Positions 20,171 through 31,625 of a stretch of DNA of 44,908 nucleotides are shown piece by piece. The DNA is from Stenotrophomonas geniculata ATCC 19374 = JCM 13324 (lineage in GTDB: Bacteria > Pseudomonadota > Gammaproteobacteria > Xanthomonadales > Xanthomonadaceae). How positions within the stretch are numbered: the stretch's first letter is position 1; every line of letters begins with the position of its first letter. Below the pieces are notes generated by a model. The model was not told where the DNA came from, made no database searches, and saw only the letters and a list, made by a program, of their open reading frames with translations. The position numbers and the translations under genes are program-made. The stretch covers positions 1-44,908 of the forward strand of contig NZ_LLXT01000098.1 of assembly GCF_001431625.1 (NCBI RefSeq). Reading direction: 5' to 3'.

Positions 20171-20699
20171 AGACCTGCCGCATCGCCACCCGCAGGTGCA
20201 TCGGGAACCCAAGCGCGGCTTCTTCGGCCATCACCGCACGCAGGCCATCGTTCCACTGCGCCTCGGGCACTATCTCGAACCCTTCACTGGCATAGAAGGC
20301 CGCATTCCACGGCACGTCGGACAACGTGGTCAGCACCGCTGCCCCGTAGCCGCCAGCCCTGGCCTGTGCCAACGCATGGCGCAACAACACGCGACCATGA
20401 CCGCGGCGCGCGTGCGCGGGATCCACGTCCATCTGCAGCACATGGAAGTCACCGCACAGCTCACCGGCCAGCAGGTAGCCCGCGATGCCACCGTCAGCCG
20501 CATCCACCACCCACAACTGGCCACGTTGAAGGCCATCCTGCAGCGTCGGCAGGTCCAGGCCATGCCCGGCAAATACCGGGTAGGCCTGGTGCCCCTTCAG
20601 CAGTTCACCGGCACGTTGCTCAATTGCCGGCAGCATGCCGAGTTCGTCGGCGTGCGGGATGCGTGGCTCAGGACTTCTTGAGCGGGCGCTTCCAGCCAT
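20166..20699 (-). CDS. GNAT family N-acetyltransferase
   Basis: A 177-residue GCN5-like acetyltransferase. [21 protein letters not shown] is the first strand and helix; motif A, the acetyl-CoA pyrophosphate loop, reads [15 protein letters not shown], and [13 protein letters not shown] is motif B. The substrate is unknown. I chose the ATG at 20699, which overlaps glmU by 32 bp and has AGGAAA upstream, since the next ATG (20636) would remove the first strand of the fold. Translational coupling to glmU is likely. The stop codon is provided by the adjoining SMAG repeat. Confidence 0.85.
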   Translation of the reverse strand: MAGSARSRSPEPRIPHADELGMLPAIEQRAGELLKGHQAYPVFAGHGLDLPTLQDGLQRGQLWVVDAADGGIAGYLLAGELCGDFHVLQMDVDPAHARRGHGRVLLRHALAQARAGGYGAAVLTTLSDVPWNAAFYASEGFEIVPEAQWNDGLRAVMAEEAALGFPMHLRVAMRQVW

Positions 20700-22035
20700 C
20701 GATGGTTTCCTGTCGTGCACGTGCCAGCGTCAGCTTGCCATCCGGGGCGTTGCGGGTGATGACCGAACCGGCAGCGATGGTGGCGCCCTCACCGATCAGC
20801 ACCGGTGCCACCAATGCGCTGTTGGAACCGATGAAGGCGTTGTCGCCGATGGTGGTGGTCGACTTGTTCACGCCGTCGTAGTTGCAGGTGATGGTGCCGG
20901 CACCGATGTTCACCTTGCTGCCGATCACCGCGTCGCCCAGGTAGGTCAGGTGATTGGCCTTGCTGCCAACACCGAGGGTGACCTTCTTGGTCTCGACGAA
21001 GTTGCCGACATGCACGCCATCGGCGAGCACTGTACCCGGGCGCAGCCGTGCGAACGGCCCCACCAATGCAGCACCTTCGGTGACCACGCCTTCCAGGTCA
21101 CAATGCGCGCGCACTTCGGTGCCCGGGCCAAGATTGACGTCCTTCAGCCGGTTGAACGGGCCCACGGTGACGCCGTCGCCGAGCACGATATTGCCTTCCA
21201 GAACGACGTCGACATCGATCAGCACGTCGCTGCCCACGGTGACGGTGCCACGGATATCCAGGCGTGCCGGGTCACGCACGCGCGCGCCCTGCGCGCACAG
21301 GGCCCGAACCGCACGGCGCTGCCAGGCACGCTCCAGCTGCGAAAGCTGCCAGGGATCATTTGCCCCTTCGGCTTCCTGCGCGTCGGCCACCAGCGCCATC
21401 TCGGCCGGGGTGTACTCGTGCGCTGCAAAGGCGAACACGTCGGTCAGGTAGTACTCGCCCTGCGCGTTGCTGTTGGACAGCTGCGACAGCCAGCGCCGCA
21501 GCGCGGTCGACTCGGCGGCAATGATGCCGGTGTTGATCGTGCGCACACGCAGCTGGTCGTCGGTGGCGTCCTTCTGTTCGACAATCGAGCCGACCTTGCC
21601 TTCGGCATCGCGCAGCACGCGGCCGTAACCGGTCGGGTCATCGACATCGGCGACCAGCACCGCCAGTCGACCCGGCTGTGCCAGCAGGTCGCGCAGGGTC
21701 TGCGCGCGGATCAGCGGCACGTCGCCGTACAGCACCAGCACCTGCGCGGCGTCGGGCACCTGCGGCATCGCCTGCGCGACGGCGTGCCCGGTACCGAGTT
21801 GCTGTGCCTGCTCGGCCCATTGTAGATCGGGCTGGTCGGCAAAGTGCTGGCGCACCGCTTCACCTCCATGGCCGTAGACCACGTGGATCGCGGCCGGCTG
21901 CAGCTCGCGGGCGGCATCGATCACATGCGCCAGCATCGGCTGCCCAGCGATCGGCTGCAGCACCTTCGGCAGCACCGACTTCATGCGCTTGCCCGCGCCA
22001 GCGGCGAGGATGATGACGTGCAGGGCTTGGGTCAT
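20668..22035 (-). CDS. glmU: Bifunctional UDP-N-acetylglucosamine pyrophosphorylase/glucosamine-1-phosphate acetyltransferase
   Basis: A 455-residue enzyme that acetylates glucosamine-1-phosphate and then uridylylates it to UDP-GlcNAc. The N-terminal uridyltransferase domain shows [15 protein letters not shown] (the usual GTRM reads GKRM here), QLGTGHA and YGDVPLI. The C-terminal part is a left-handed beta-helix of hexapeptide repeats, with the acetyl-transfer residues in [12 protein letters not shown] and [11 protein letters not shown]. The length matches E. coli (456). It lies downstream of the atp operon, as in many gammaproteobacteria. Confidence 0.97.
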   Translation of the reverse strand: MTQALHVIILAAGAGKRMKSVLPKVLQPIAGQPMLAHVIDAARELQPAAIHVVYGHGGEAVRQHFADQPDLQWAEQAQQLGTGHAVAQAMPQVPDAAQVLVLYGDVPLIRAQTLRDLLAQPGRLAVLVADVDDPTGYGRVLRDAEGKVGSIVEQKDATDDQLRVRTINTGIIAAESTALRRWLSQLSNSNAQGEYYLTDVFAFAAHEYTPAEMALVADAQEAEGANDPWQLSQLERAWQRRAVRALCAQGARVRDPARLDIRGTVTVGSDVLIDVDVVLEGNIVLGDGVTVGPFNRLKDVNLGPGTEVRAHCDLEGVVTEGAALVGPFARLRPGTVLADGVHVGNFVETKKVTLGVGSKANHLTYLGDAVIGSKVNIGAGTITCNYDGVNKSTTTIGDNAFIGSNSALVAPVLIGEGATIAAGSVITRNAPDGKLTLARARQETIDGWKRPLKKS

Positions 22036-22118
22036 GGGAGCAGCAGTCCGTAGTTCGTTGCCGGTGATTCTAGAGCGTGGGCCGTTAACATGGGGATCTG
22101 CCCGCCCACACTCCGACC

Positions 22119-22505
22119 ATGAGCCTGCTCCGCCAGGGAAGCGCCTACCTCATCATCGGCGTGCTGCAACTGCTGCTCGACTGGGCGGTGTTCGTGCTGG
22201 TCACGGCCGCCGGCCTGCCCGTGGTGCAGGGCAACCTGGCCGGGCGCGTGGACGGCATGCTGCTGGGGTTCTGGTTGAACGGGCGAATCACCTTCGCCAC
22301 TGCCGACGGCGAGCAACGGCTGGGCTGGCGACGCTTCGCACGCTTCCTGCCGCTGTGGTTGCTGCTCACCACCGCCAGCACGCTGCTGGTCTCGAGCGCC
22401 GACCATGCATTGGGCCTGCAGTACGCCTGGTTGGCCAAGCCACTGGTGGAGGGCGGCCTGGCCGTGATTTCCTTCCTGCTGCTGCGGCACGTGGTGTACC
22501 GCTGA
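22119..22505 (+). CDS. GtrA-like membrane protein
   Basis: A 128-residue protein with four predicted membrane helices (about 8-28, 34-54, 72-92 and 102-122), the GtrA/DPMS flippase-like fold. Members help move lipid-linked sugars across the inner membrane or assist glycosyltransferases. ARG/LYS residues between helices 2 and 3 ([21 protein letters not shown]) match the family pattern. It is a lone gene, divergent from glmU by 83 bp, with no glycosyltransferase gene beside it. Confidence 0.85.
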   Translation: MSLLRQGSAYLIIGVLQLLLDWAVFVLVTAAGLPVVQGNLAGRVDGMLLGFWLNGRITFATADGEQRLGWRRFARFLPLWLLLTTASTLLVSSADHALGLQYAWLAKPLVEGGLAVISFLLLRHVVYR

Positions 22506-22527
22506 TACGACGTCAGGATCGGGATCG

Positions 22528-22550
22528 GTAGCGTCGACGGTCAATCGACT
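22528..22550 (+). repeat. Degenerate SMAG-like repeat
   Basis: GTAG followed by CGTCGAC and, after a short loop, an imperfect complement TCGACT. The layout fits a decayed SMAG element, but the stem is short and mismatched. Confidence 0.35.
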
Positions 22551-22620
22551 GCCCTTCCATCAGATCGCGGAAATCCCTCGCTGCACGCGACAGTCGACTC
22601 GACCCGCCGCCCAAACAAAA

Positions 22621-22641
22621 ACGCCGGCACAGGGCCGGCGT
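22621..22641 (-). terminator. atp operon terminator
   Basis: ACGCCGGC and GCCGGCGT form an 8-bp perfect stem, followed on the minus strand by TTTTGTTTGG. It lies 23 bp past the atpC stop codon and ends the ATP synthase transcript. Confidence 0.85.
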
Positions 22642-22663
22642 TCTCGTGGGTGCAGCGCGAACC

Positions 22664-23086
22664 TCAGTGCTTGAGGTTCTTGCGCAGGCGCTCCAGCGCC
22701 TGCAGCTGGACAACGGCTTCAGCCAGCTTCTGCTGGGCCTCAGCCACTTCCATCGCCTCGCCGCGGTTGGCCAGGATGCGCTCGGCTTCTTCCTTGGCCT
22801 TGCGGACCGAGGCTTCGTCGATGTCCTGCGCGCGGATCGCGGTGTCGGCCAGCACGGTCACCACCTGCGGCTGCACTTCCAGGATGCCGCCGGAAATGGC
22901 GAAATCCAGCTGCTCGCCGTTCGGCGTGGTCACCACCACCTTGCCCGGCTTCAGGCGGGTGATCAGCGGCGCGTGCTTGGGCGCGATGCCCAGTTCGCCC
23001 AGCTCACCGGTGGCCACGACCAGGGTCGCTTCGCCACGGAAGATTTCCTGCTCGGCGCTGACGATGTCGCAACGGATCGTGCTCAT
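22664..23086 (-). CDS. atpC: ATP synthase F1 epsilon subunit
   Basis: A 140-residue central-stalk subunit that couples rotation and inhibits ATP hydrolysis. The N-terminal beta-sandwich (about 1-85) contains [22 protein letters not shown], the family signature; the C-terminal helical hairpin begins near [15 protein letters not shown]. It is the last gene of atpIBEFHAGDC. An unusually long 113-bp gap with a strong hairpin separates it from atpD. Confidence 0.97.
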   Translation of the reverse strand: MSTIRCDIVSAEQEIFRGEATLVVATGELGELGIAPKHAPLITRLKPGKVVVTTPNGEQLDFAISGGILEVQPQVVTVLADTAIRAQDIDEASVRKAKEEAERILANRGEAMEVAEAQQKLAEAVVQLQALERLRKNLKH

Positions 23087-23135
23087 GCAAATCTCTTCGC
23101 TGTTCGCGGCGGCGCAATGCCACCGTGGGGGTCCA

Positions 23136-23162
23136 CCGGCGCGGGCGGTTGCCCGGCGCCGG
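23136..23162 (-). repeat. Strong hairpin between atpD and atpC
   Basis: CCGGCGCGGGC and GCCCGGCGCCGG pair over about 11 bp with one bulged base and a 4-base loop. No T-run follows, so it is not a terminator; it could stabilise the upstream atpD part of the message or slow transcription into atpC. Confidence 0.6.
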
Positions 23163-23199
23163 CGTCAGGTCGGGCAGGATCGCTCCCGCCCGTCCCGGA

Positions 23200-25508
<2,309 letters not shown>

Positions 25509-25523
25509 CTCTTGTTTCCCGTG

Positions 25524-25581
25524 GCGCGGGGCTGATGCCCCGCGTTGTTCAACCGTTTGAGCGGGGCGAGCCCCGCTCTAC
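25524..25581 (-). repeat. SMAG pair inside the atp operon, between atpA and atpG
   Basis: Two palindromes: GCGCGGGGC/GCCCCGCG (25524-25544) and AGCGGGG/CCCCGCT ending in CTAC (25560-25581, GTAG on the minus strand). Both are in the transcribed gap and must form hairpins in the atp mRNA only 15 bases from the atpG start. Confidence 0.75.
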
Positions 25582-25591
25582 GAGCGCTGGA

Positions 25592-27139
25592 TTACCAGCT
25601 GCCGGTGGTCTTGAACTCGGCGATGCCCTTCTTGAAGGCACCTTCGATGTCGTTGTCCCAACCGCCGGTGGCGTTGACCTTGCTGACCAGTTCGCCCTGG
25701 GTGTTGGCGAAGTGGGCGTGCAGGCCTTCTTCGAACGCCAGCAGCTTGTTGACCGGCACGTCGTCGAGGTAACCCTCGTTGACGGCGTAGATCGACAGCG
25801 CCTGGTTGGCGATCGACATCGGCGCGTACTGCTTCTGCTTCATCAGCTCGGTGACGCGCTGGCCACGCTCCAGCTGCTTGCGGGTCGCCTCGTCCAGATC
25901 CGAGGCGAACTGCGCGAACGCAGCCAGCTCGCGGTACTGGGCCAGCGAGATACGGATGCCGCCCGACAGCTTCTTGATGATCTTGGTCTGGGCCGAGCCA
26001 CCGACGCGCGACACCGAGATACCGGCGTTCACGGCCGGGCGGATGCCGGCGTTGAACAGGTCGGTTTCCAGGAAGATCTGGCCGTCGGTGATCGAGATCA
26101 CGTTGGTCGGAACGAAAGCGGACACGTCGCCGGCCTGGGTTTCGATGATCGGCAGCGCGGTCAGCGAACCGGTCTTGCCGGTGACCTTGCCTTCGGTGAA
26201 CTTCTCGACGTATTCCTCGGACACGCGGGCAGCGCGCTCGAGCAGGCGGGAGTGCAGGTAGAACACGTCACCCGGGTAGGCTTCACGGCCCGGCGGGCGC
26301 TTCAGCAGCAGCGAGATCTGGCGGTAGGCAACGGCCTGCTTGGACAGATCGTCGTACACGATCAGCGCGTCTTCGCCGCGGTCCATGAAGTACTCACCCA
26401 TGGTGCAGCCCGAGTAGGCGCTGATGTACTGCATGGCAGCCGATTCGGAAGCGGTCGCGGCCACCACGATGGTGTGGGCCAGCGCGCCGTTCTCTTCCAG
26501 CTTGCGCACGATGTTGGCGATGGTCGAAGCCTTCTGGCCGATCGCAACGTACACGCACTTGATGCCGGTGCCCTTCTGGTTGATCACCGCATCGATCGCC
26601 ATCGCGGTCTTGCCGGTCTGGCGGTCACCGATGATCAGCTCGCGCTGGCCACGGCCGATCGGGATCATCGAGTCGACCGACTTGTAACCGGTCTGCACCG
26701 GCTGGTCGACCGACTTGCGCCAGATCACGCCCGGAGCAACACGCTCCACCGGAGCGGTCAGGTCGGTGCCCAGCGGGCCCTTGCCGTCGATCGGTTCGCC
26801 CAGCGCGTTCACGACGCGGCCCAGCAGCTCCGGACCAACCGGCACTTCCAGGATGCGGCCGGTGGTCTTGGCGACGTCGCCTTCGCGCAGGTGCTCGTAG
26901 TCACCCAGCACCACGGCGCCGACCGAGTCGCGCTCCAGGTTCAGGGCCAGGGCGAAGGTGTTGTTCGGCAGTTCGATCATTTCGCCCTGCATCACGTCGG
27001 CCAGACCGAAGATGCGCACGATGCCGTCGGACACGCTGGTCACGGTGCCTTCGTTGCGCGATTCCGCGGCCAGCTTGACCTTCTCGATGCGGTTCTTGAT
27101 CAGTTCGCTGATTTCGGAGGGGTTGAGCGTGGTTGCCAT
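25592..27139 (-). CDS. atpA: ATP synthase F1 alpha subunit
   Basis: A 515-residue non-catalytic nucleotide-binding subunit, three copies per F1. Walker A is GDRQTGKT; the signature [14 protein letters not shown] is intact. The ATG at 27139 is preceded by AGGA at a good distance, while the frame could begin with a TTG two codons earlier. It follows atpH by 44 bp. Confidence 0.99.
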   Translation of the reverse strand: MATTLNPSEISELIKNRIEKVKLAAESRNEGTVTSVSDGIVRIFGLADVMQGEMIELPNNTFALALNLERDSVGAVVLGDYEHLREGDVAKTTGRILEVPVGPELLGRVVNALGEPIDGKGPLGTDLTAPVERVAPGVIWRKSVDQPVQTGYKSVDSMIPIGRGQRELIIGDRQTGKTAMAIDAVINQKGTGIKCVYVAIGQKASTIANIVRKLEENGALAHTIVVAATASESAAMQYISAYSGCTMGEYFMDRGEDALIVYDDLSKQAVAYRQISLLLKRPPGREAYPGDVFYLHSRLLERAARVSEEYVEKFTEGKVTGKTGSLTALPIIETQAGDVSAFVPTNVISITDGQIFLETDLFNAGIRPAVNAGISVSRVGGSAQTKIIKKLSGGIRISLAQYRELAAFAQFASDLDEATRKQLERGQRVTELMKQKQYAPMSIANQALSIYAVNEGYLDDVPVNKLLAFEEGLHAHFANTQGELVSKVNATGGWDNDIEGAFKKGIAEFKTTGSW

Positions 27140-27183
27140 CGTCAAGTCCTAGTGCCGGCAGCGGGGCCGGACGTTAAATGAAT

Positions 27184-27711
27184 TCAGTTAGCGAGCGCGG
27201 TCTGCAGACGGGCCAGCTTGCCCTTCAGCGAACCATCGATGACCACGTCGCCGGCGTCGATCACGGCGCCGCCGATCAGCGAGGCATCGACCGCGGTGGT
27301 CACATCGACCTCGCGGTTGAAGCGCTTGCGCAGCGCGACCTTGATCGCGTCCAGCTCACTGGCCGACAGTTCGGCGGCCGAGGTGACGGTGGCCTTGACC
27401 ACGTGCTCGGCTTCGGCGCGCAGGGCGTCGAACATGCCGGAGATTTCCGGCAGCAGCGGCAGACGATGCGATTCGGCCAGGATGGCCAGGAAGCGCGAGT
27501 AGGTCTCGCCGTGCGACACCGGCGCCAGCAGGGCGACGGCGTCGTCACGACCCAGCTCCGGGTTGGCGAGCAGGGCCGCCACGCGCGGGTCGGCGGCGAC
27601 GTGGGCGGAGAACGCCAGGGCGTCCGACCACGGCGCGAACGCGCCTTCGTCGCGCGCGGTCGCGAACGCGGCGCGGGCGTACGGGCGGGCAAGCGTGAGG
27701 GCCTGGCTCAT
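27184..27711 (-). CDS. atpH: ATP synthase F1 delta subunit
   Basis: A 175-residue peripheral-stalk subunit that ties F1 to the b subunits. ALTLARPYARAAFATARDEGA is the N-terminal helical bundle start; LIGGAVIDAGDVVIDGSLKGKL is the conserved C-terminal signature. It begins two bases after the atpF stop codon. Confidence 0.97.
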   Translation of the reverse strand: MSQALTLARPYARAAFATARDEGAFAPWSDALAFSAHVAADPRVAALLANPELGRDDAVALLAPVSHGETYSRFLAILAESHRLPLLPEISGMFDALRAEAEHVVKATVTSAAELSASELDAIKVALRKRFNREVDVTTAVDASLIGGAVIDAGDVVIDGSLKGKLARLQTALAN

Positions 27712-27713
27712 CC

Positions 27714-28184
27714 TTAGATCTCCGAGGCCAGCTCGTCGAGCAGCGCCTTGTGGGCGTTGGCGTCGATTTCGCGCTTGAGCAGCTTTTCGGCACCGGTCAC
27801 GGCCAGCGCGGACACCTGCTTGCGCAGATCTTCACGGGCACGGTTGGCGGCGGCGTCGATTTCAGCCTGGGCCAGTTCCTTCTGACGGGTGGCTTCGGTG
27901 ATCGCTTCGTTACGGGCAGCATCAACGATCTGGTTGGCACGTGCGTGGGCCTGATCGATGATCTCGTTGGCCTTGGTGCGTGCTTCCTTCAGCGCTTCGT
28001 TGACCTTCTCCTGCGCCTGGGCCAGATCTTTCTGGCTGCGGTCGGCAGCAGCGAGGCCTTCAGCAATCTTCTGCTGGCGCTCTTCGATCGCGTTCATCAG
28101 CGGCGGCCAGATCTTGGTCGCGATGATCCAGATCAGACCAGCGAAGGCCAGCGCCTGCGCAAGAAGGGTGAAATTGATATTCAT
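27714..28184 (-). CDS. atpF: ATP synthase Fo b subunit
   Basis: A 156-residue stalk subunit: one N-terminal membrane helix (about 5-27, ending IATKIWPP) and then a long charged coiled coil rich in Ala, Glu, Lys and Gln. Two copies per enzyme. The ATG at 28184 ([10 protein letters not shown]) matches the usual N-terminus; the upstream extension of the frame runs through the hairpin-rich atpE-atpF gap. Confidence 0.97.
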   Translation of the reverse strand: MNINFTLLAQALAFAGLIWIIATKIWPPLMNAIEERQQKIAEGLAAADRSQKDLAQAQEKVNEALKEARTKANEIIDQAHARANQIVDAARNEAITEATRQKELAQAEIDAAANRAREDLRKQVSALAVTGAEKLLKREIDANAHKALLDELASEI

Positions 28185-28200
28185 GGTTAGCTCGATCGCT

Positions 28201-28273
28201 GGTTTCGGGGTGGACGCGCCGCCGTAGCGGCGCATCCGGCCTTCATCCGAAACCGGGTGCATCAGCACCCGGT
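28201..28273 (-). repeat. Cluster of overlapping hairpins between atpE and atpF
   Basis: GCGCCGC/GCGGCGC with a CGTA loop (28216-28233) is enclosed by GGTTTCGG/CCGAAACC (28201-28208 and 28247-28254). A third, ACCGGGTGC/GCACCCGGT with an ATCA loop (28252-28273), overlaps the outer arm, so the folds compete. The cluster stands directly behind atpE in the message. Confidence 0.65.
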
Positions 28274-28290
28274 CGTCTCAAACCGCTGTA

Positions 28291-28620
<330 letters not shown>

Positions 28621-28669
28621 CTAAGGGTGATGAAACGGATGAAGGTTGAAACGCGTTGAAGCTTGAAAC

Positions 28670-29470
28670 TCAGTGAGCGTCTTCCGACAGGCTCAGGTAC
28701 ACGATCGACAGCATCATGAAGATGAAGGCCTGCAGCGGGATCACCAGCAGGTGGAACAGCATCCAGCCGAGGCCGAACACACCACCGGCAATGGCACCGA
28801 AGAAACCGGCACCACCCAGCACCCAGATCAGCAGGAACACGATTTCGCCGCCGAACATGTTGCCGAACAGTCGCATCGCCAGCGAGATCGGCTTGCTCAG
28901 CCACTCGACGATGTTGAGGATCAGGTTGAACGGCATCATCCACTTGCCGAACGGCGCCGTCAGGAATTCCTTGATGAAGCCGCCCAGGCCCTTCGACTTC
29001 AGTGCGAAGAACAGCATCAGGAAGAACACGCTGATGGCCATGCCCAGGGTGGCATTGACGTCAGCGGTCGGGACCGGCTTCCAGTAGTGCACGCCCACCC
29101 ACTCCAGCGGCTTGGCGATGAAATCGGCCGGGATCATCTTCAGCAGATTCATCAGCAGAATCCAGAAGAAGATGGTGATGGCGATCGGCGTGACCAGCTT
29201 GCTCTTGCCGTGGTAGGTGTCCTTGGCCTGGCGGTCGACGAACTCCAGGCAGATCTCGACGAAGGCCTGCCACTTGCCCGGCACGCCGGCGGTGGCCTTG
29301 CGGGTCCCCAGCCAGAACGCGACAACGATCACCAGGCCCATCAGGACCGCAGTGAGGAAGGTATCGACGTGGATATGCCAGAACATACCCTCACCCTTGC
29401 CGACCGGTGCGGTCAGGTTGTGCAGGTGATGCTGGATGTAGCTGGTAGGGGTTAGAGCCTCGCCCGCCAT
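28670..29470 (-). CDS. atpB: ATP synthase Fo a subunit
   Basis: A 266-residue multi-helix proton-channel subunit. The essential arginine lies in ISLAMRLFGNMFGGE; the final helices read LLVIPLQAFIFMMLSIVYL. It follows atpI by 31 bp. The gap after it (28597-28669) shows no strong secondary structure. Confidence 0.98.
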   Translation of the reverse strand: MAGEALTPTSYIQHHLHNLTAPVGKGEGMFWHIHVDTFLTAVLMGLVIVVAFWLGTRKATAGVPGKWQAFVEICLEFVDRQAKDTYHGKSKLVTPIAITIFFWILLMNLLKMIPADFIAKPLEWVGVHYWKPVPTADVNATLGMAISVFFLMLFFALKSKGLGGFIKEFLTAPFGKWMMPFNLILNIVEWLSKPISLAMRLFGNMFGGEIVFLLIWVLGGAGFFGAIAGGVFGLGWMLFHLLVIPLQAFIFMMLSIVYLSLSEDAH

Positions 29471-29501
29471 GTGTCCGGAACCTTCAGTTAATTGAATTCT
29501 G

Positions 29502-29867
29502 TCAACGCCTGGCCATGGCCAGGACCTGGAACATCAAGCCGACGGCGATACCGGCCAACAGCGCCAATGCAGGCAGCTTGAAGACCAGGAACCCCACCAG
29601 CAGGACGCCGAAAACCACCACCCACTTGGCCACGATCGCAATGATCAGGCGAGCCATCGCCGATCCTGCGGCCAGTGCCCCACCACCCAGTGCCATCCGT
29701 GCCGCCACCCAGCCACCGGCCGAAATGGCCACACCGGACGCCAGCGCGCCGAGGGCATATTTCGGACCTACCAGCAGGAAGGCCAGGGCCAGGACAGCCA
29801 CTGCGGCCAGCGGGTAGACCGCGGCGCGCAGCATCAGTCGCCGACCCGCATCAACGGAGTTCAGCAC
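29502..29867 (-). CDS. atpI: ATP synthase subunit I
   Basis: A 121-residue membrane protein with four predicted helices, first gene of the atp operon. AtpI proteins help assemble the c-ring and may carry magnesium. The frame starts at a GTG (29867); an ATG 11 codons later is possible but would cut into the first helix. A strong promoter lies 70 bp upstream. Confidence 0.85.
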   Translation of the reverse strand: MLNSVDAGRRLMLRAAVYPLAAVAVLALAFLLVGPKYALGALASGVAISAGGWVAARMALGGGALAAGSAMARLIIAIVAKWVVVFGVLLVGFLVFKLPALALLAGIAVGLMFQVLAMARR

Positions 29868-29937
29868 AGGACGTCCCGCGTGGTTGCAAGTGGAGGGCTG
29901 AGGCGGCTACAGCAGGGGGGCCTCATCGAGCCGCCAA

Positions 29938-29967
29938 ATTATAGCAATGGGACAATTTGCGAGACAA
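29938..29967 (-). promoter_or_regulatory. Sigma-70 promoter of the atp operon
   Basis: On the minus strand TTGTCT (29967-29962), an 18-bp spacer and a perfect TATAAT (29943-29938). Transcription should start near 29931, giving a leader of about 64 bases before the atpI GTG. Confidence 0.75.
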
Positions 29968-30059
29968 CCGCTGCCTGTTCATCCCGGGAAGCCGCAAGTT
30001 GCGGTAACGGTTACATTTTTGCGTGCCACCCGGGGGACAATGACGTCCGTATGATGCTG

Positions 30060-30208
30060 CGGCGCAATATTGAACTTTGGTCGCATCCGGCGGAACTTTC
30101 GCCGAATGCGCCGGTCCGATCTTTCGACCTGCCTGCAGCAACCTCGTCGACGCTCCGCCCCGCAGGTCCCACGATGGCCCCGAAGCCCGGCTCCGGGGCC
30201 ATCTTTTT
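30060..30208 (+). ncRNA. Candidate small RNA upstream of the outer-membrane protein gene
   Basis: About 150 bp without a coding frame end in a perfect intrinsic terminator that lies 119 bp ahead of the next gene, so something must be transcribed here. A first stem can form around 30083-30108 (GCATCCGGCGGA and TCGCCGAATGC, with a mismatch); C-rich unpaired stretches follow. The 5' end is a guess, and no clear -35/-10 was found. It could instead be an attenuated leader of the downstream gene. Confidence 0.4.
30173..30208 (+). terminator. Strong intrinsic terminator with no gene before it
   Basis: GATGGCCCCG and CGGGGCCATC form a perfect 10-bp stem around a smaller AGCC/GGCT stem, followed by TTTTT (30204-30208). 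Confidence 0.85.
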
Positions 30209-30326
30209 GCATCGTCGCGACAGCGCTGAACCGTGCACACGCCGTGGACCATACGTTCACGGATGGTGGACGGGCCTGTCCGGCACAGTGGTCTTCATTC
30301 TGATGAACCACTGCAAGGACTCTTCG

Positions 30327-31145
30327 ATGCGCCCTGTACCCACCCTGCTCGCCCTCTCCCTGCTCGCCGCCGGCGCCTCGTTCGCCACTGCCGCCCACGC
30401 CGCTGAAGGCGACGACCGCTTCGCCCTGCGCCTGGGTGCGATGAACATCGACTCGGACAATACCCTCCGCGGCAAGACCAACGTGGCCGGCCAGGACATC
30501 GGTTTCTCCGAGGACTTCAAGCTGGGTGGCAAGGAGTGGGAGCCGCGCATCGACGGCATGTTCCGCATCAGCAACCGCCAGCGCCTGCTGTTCAACTACT
30601 TCAAGTACGACAAGGACCGCCGCGAGACTCTCGGCCAGGACATTTCCTTCGGTGACGTCAACGTGCCGTCGGGCAGTTTCGTCAAGGGCGAGCTGAAGTA
30701 CCAGGTCGCCAGCCTGGTCTATGACTACTCGGTGGTGGACACCGACACCTTCGACCTCGGCCTGCAGTTGGGTGCCGAGTACGCCAAGGTGAGCACCAAG
30801 GCCTACGCCGATCTGGGCACCGTCTACGAAGGCCAGTTCCTCAACGAGAAGACCGACGGCGTGGCGCCGGTGGTCGGTGCGCGGCTGAGTTTCACCCCGT
30901 CCGAGAAGTGGATGATCACGCTGCAGGGCCAGTACCTCAACACGCGCTGGGGCAGCTTTGATGACTACAAGGGCGACCTGAGCCGCGCCAACGCCATCGT
31001 CGATTACCGCTTCACGAAGAACTTCGGCGTGTTCGCCGGCTATGACTGGTTCAAGCTGGACGCGGACAAGAAGGGCAGCGACGGCACCATCGGCCTGAAG
31101 CAGGAATTCAAGGGCCCGGTGGCCGGCGTCAGCTTCGTGTTCTGA
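30327..31145 (+). CDS. Outer-membrane beta-barrel protein
   Basis: A 272-residue exported protein. The signal peptide MRPVPTLLALSLLAAGASF continues to a cleavage site after AHA. The mature part alternates aromatic and polar residues in amphipathic strands (for example QRLLFNYFKYD, ASLVYDYSVVD, FGVFAGYDWFKLD) and ends in F (GVSFVF), the signature of proteins folded by the Bam complex. The family is a small barrel of unknown substrate. AAGGA is placed correctly for the ATG at 30327; an ATG 24 bp upstream is less likely. Confidence 0.85.
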   Translation: MRPVPTLLALSLLAAGASFATAAHAAEGDDRFALRLGAMNIDSDNTLRGKTNVAGQDIGFSEDFKLGGKEWEPRIDGMFRISNRQRLLFNYFKYDKDRRETLGQDISFGDVNVPSGSFVKGELKYQVASLVYDYSVVDTDTFDLGLQLGAEYAKVSTKAYADLGTVYEGQFLNEKTDGVAPVVGARLSFTPSEKWMITLQGQYLNTRWGSFDDYKGDLSRANAIVDYRFTKNFGVFAGYDWFKLDADKKGSDGTIGLKQEFKGPVAGVSFVF

Positions 31146-31177
31146 TCCCCCGCTCCTTCCACACGCTCTCTCTCCTG

Positions 31178-31212
31178 GCGCGGCCTCCGGAACATCGGGG
31201 CCGCGCTTTTTT
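31178..31212 (+). terminator. Intrinsic terminator of the barrel-protein gene
   Basis: GCGCGGCC and GGCCGCGC with a 13-base loop, followed by six T, 33 bp after the stop codon. Confidence 0.85.
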
Positions 31213-31262
31213 GTGCTGTTTTTCCCTGCGTGCAGGAGCAAGAGCAGCTGGGTGGAGCGCTT

Positions 31263-31352
31263 GAGGGAGAGGGGGCTGGGTGCGAATGTCCCCCGGCGCC
31301 GGCCTGCGGCCGTCACCTCCTCCTTTACTTCGCACCCAGCCCCCTCTCCCTC
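31263..31352. repeat. Long hairpin 1 with conserved 42-nt core
   Basis: A perfect 24-bp inverted repeat (arms 31263-31286 and 31329-31352) encloses a 42-nt core (31287-31328). The core starts TGTCCCCCGG, contains GGCC-TGC-GGCC and ends CACCTCCTCCTTTAC. The same core is found in hairpins 2 and 3 with other arms. Confidence 0.85.
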
Positions 31353-31625
31353 CGCGTATCAGGCATCCAGGCGGCCCAGGCAGTGGCTCTCGACTGTCCG
31401 CAAGCCGAGCCGCTGCGTGGGTGGCAGTTCCCGTAGACGCAGGCTGGTCGAGCGCTGAGGGAAGAGGGGCTTGCGTGCGAATGTCCCCCGGCGCCGGCCT
31501 ACGGCCGTCACCTCCTCCTTTACTTCGCACACAAGCCCCTCTTCCCCCGCGTGTCAGGCATCCAGGCGGGCCAGGCTGTGGCTCTCGACTATCCGCAAGC
31601 CGAGCCGCTGCGCGGGTGGCAGGCG
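31353..31625 (+). repeat. Tandem linker repeats between the hairpins
   Basis: The segment after hairpin 1 (31353-31427) recurs after hairpin 2 (31548-31622) at over 90 percent identity by eye; both begin CGCGT(A/G)TCAGGCATCCAGG and end GGGTGGCAG. Hairpin plus linker thus forms a direct repeat of about 195 bp. Short open frames in it are products of the repeat. Confidence 0.75.
31459..31546. repeat. Long hairpin 2 with conserved 42-nt core
   Basis: Arms 31459-31481 and 31524-31546 match at 22 of 23 positions. Their sequence (GGGAAGAGGGGCTTG...) differs from that of hairpin 1 at several places, with matching changes in both arms. The core (31482-31523) differs from core 1 by one base. Confidence 0.85.

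Noticed and set aside
31129..31530. Hypothetical protein with repeated GDGRRPAPGDIR-like motifs
   Set aside because: The repeated peptide comes directly from translating the 42-nt core and linker repeats; complementarity of the arms, not the reading frame, is what is conserved.
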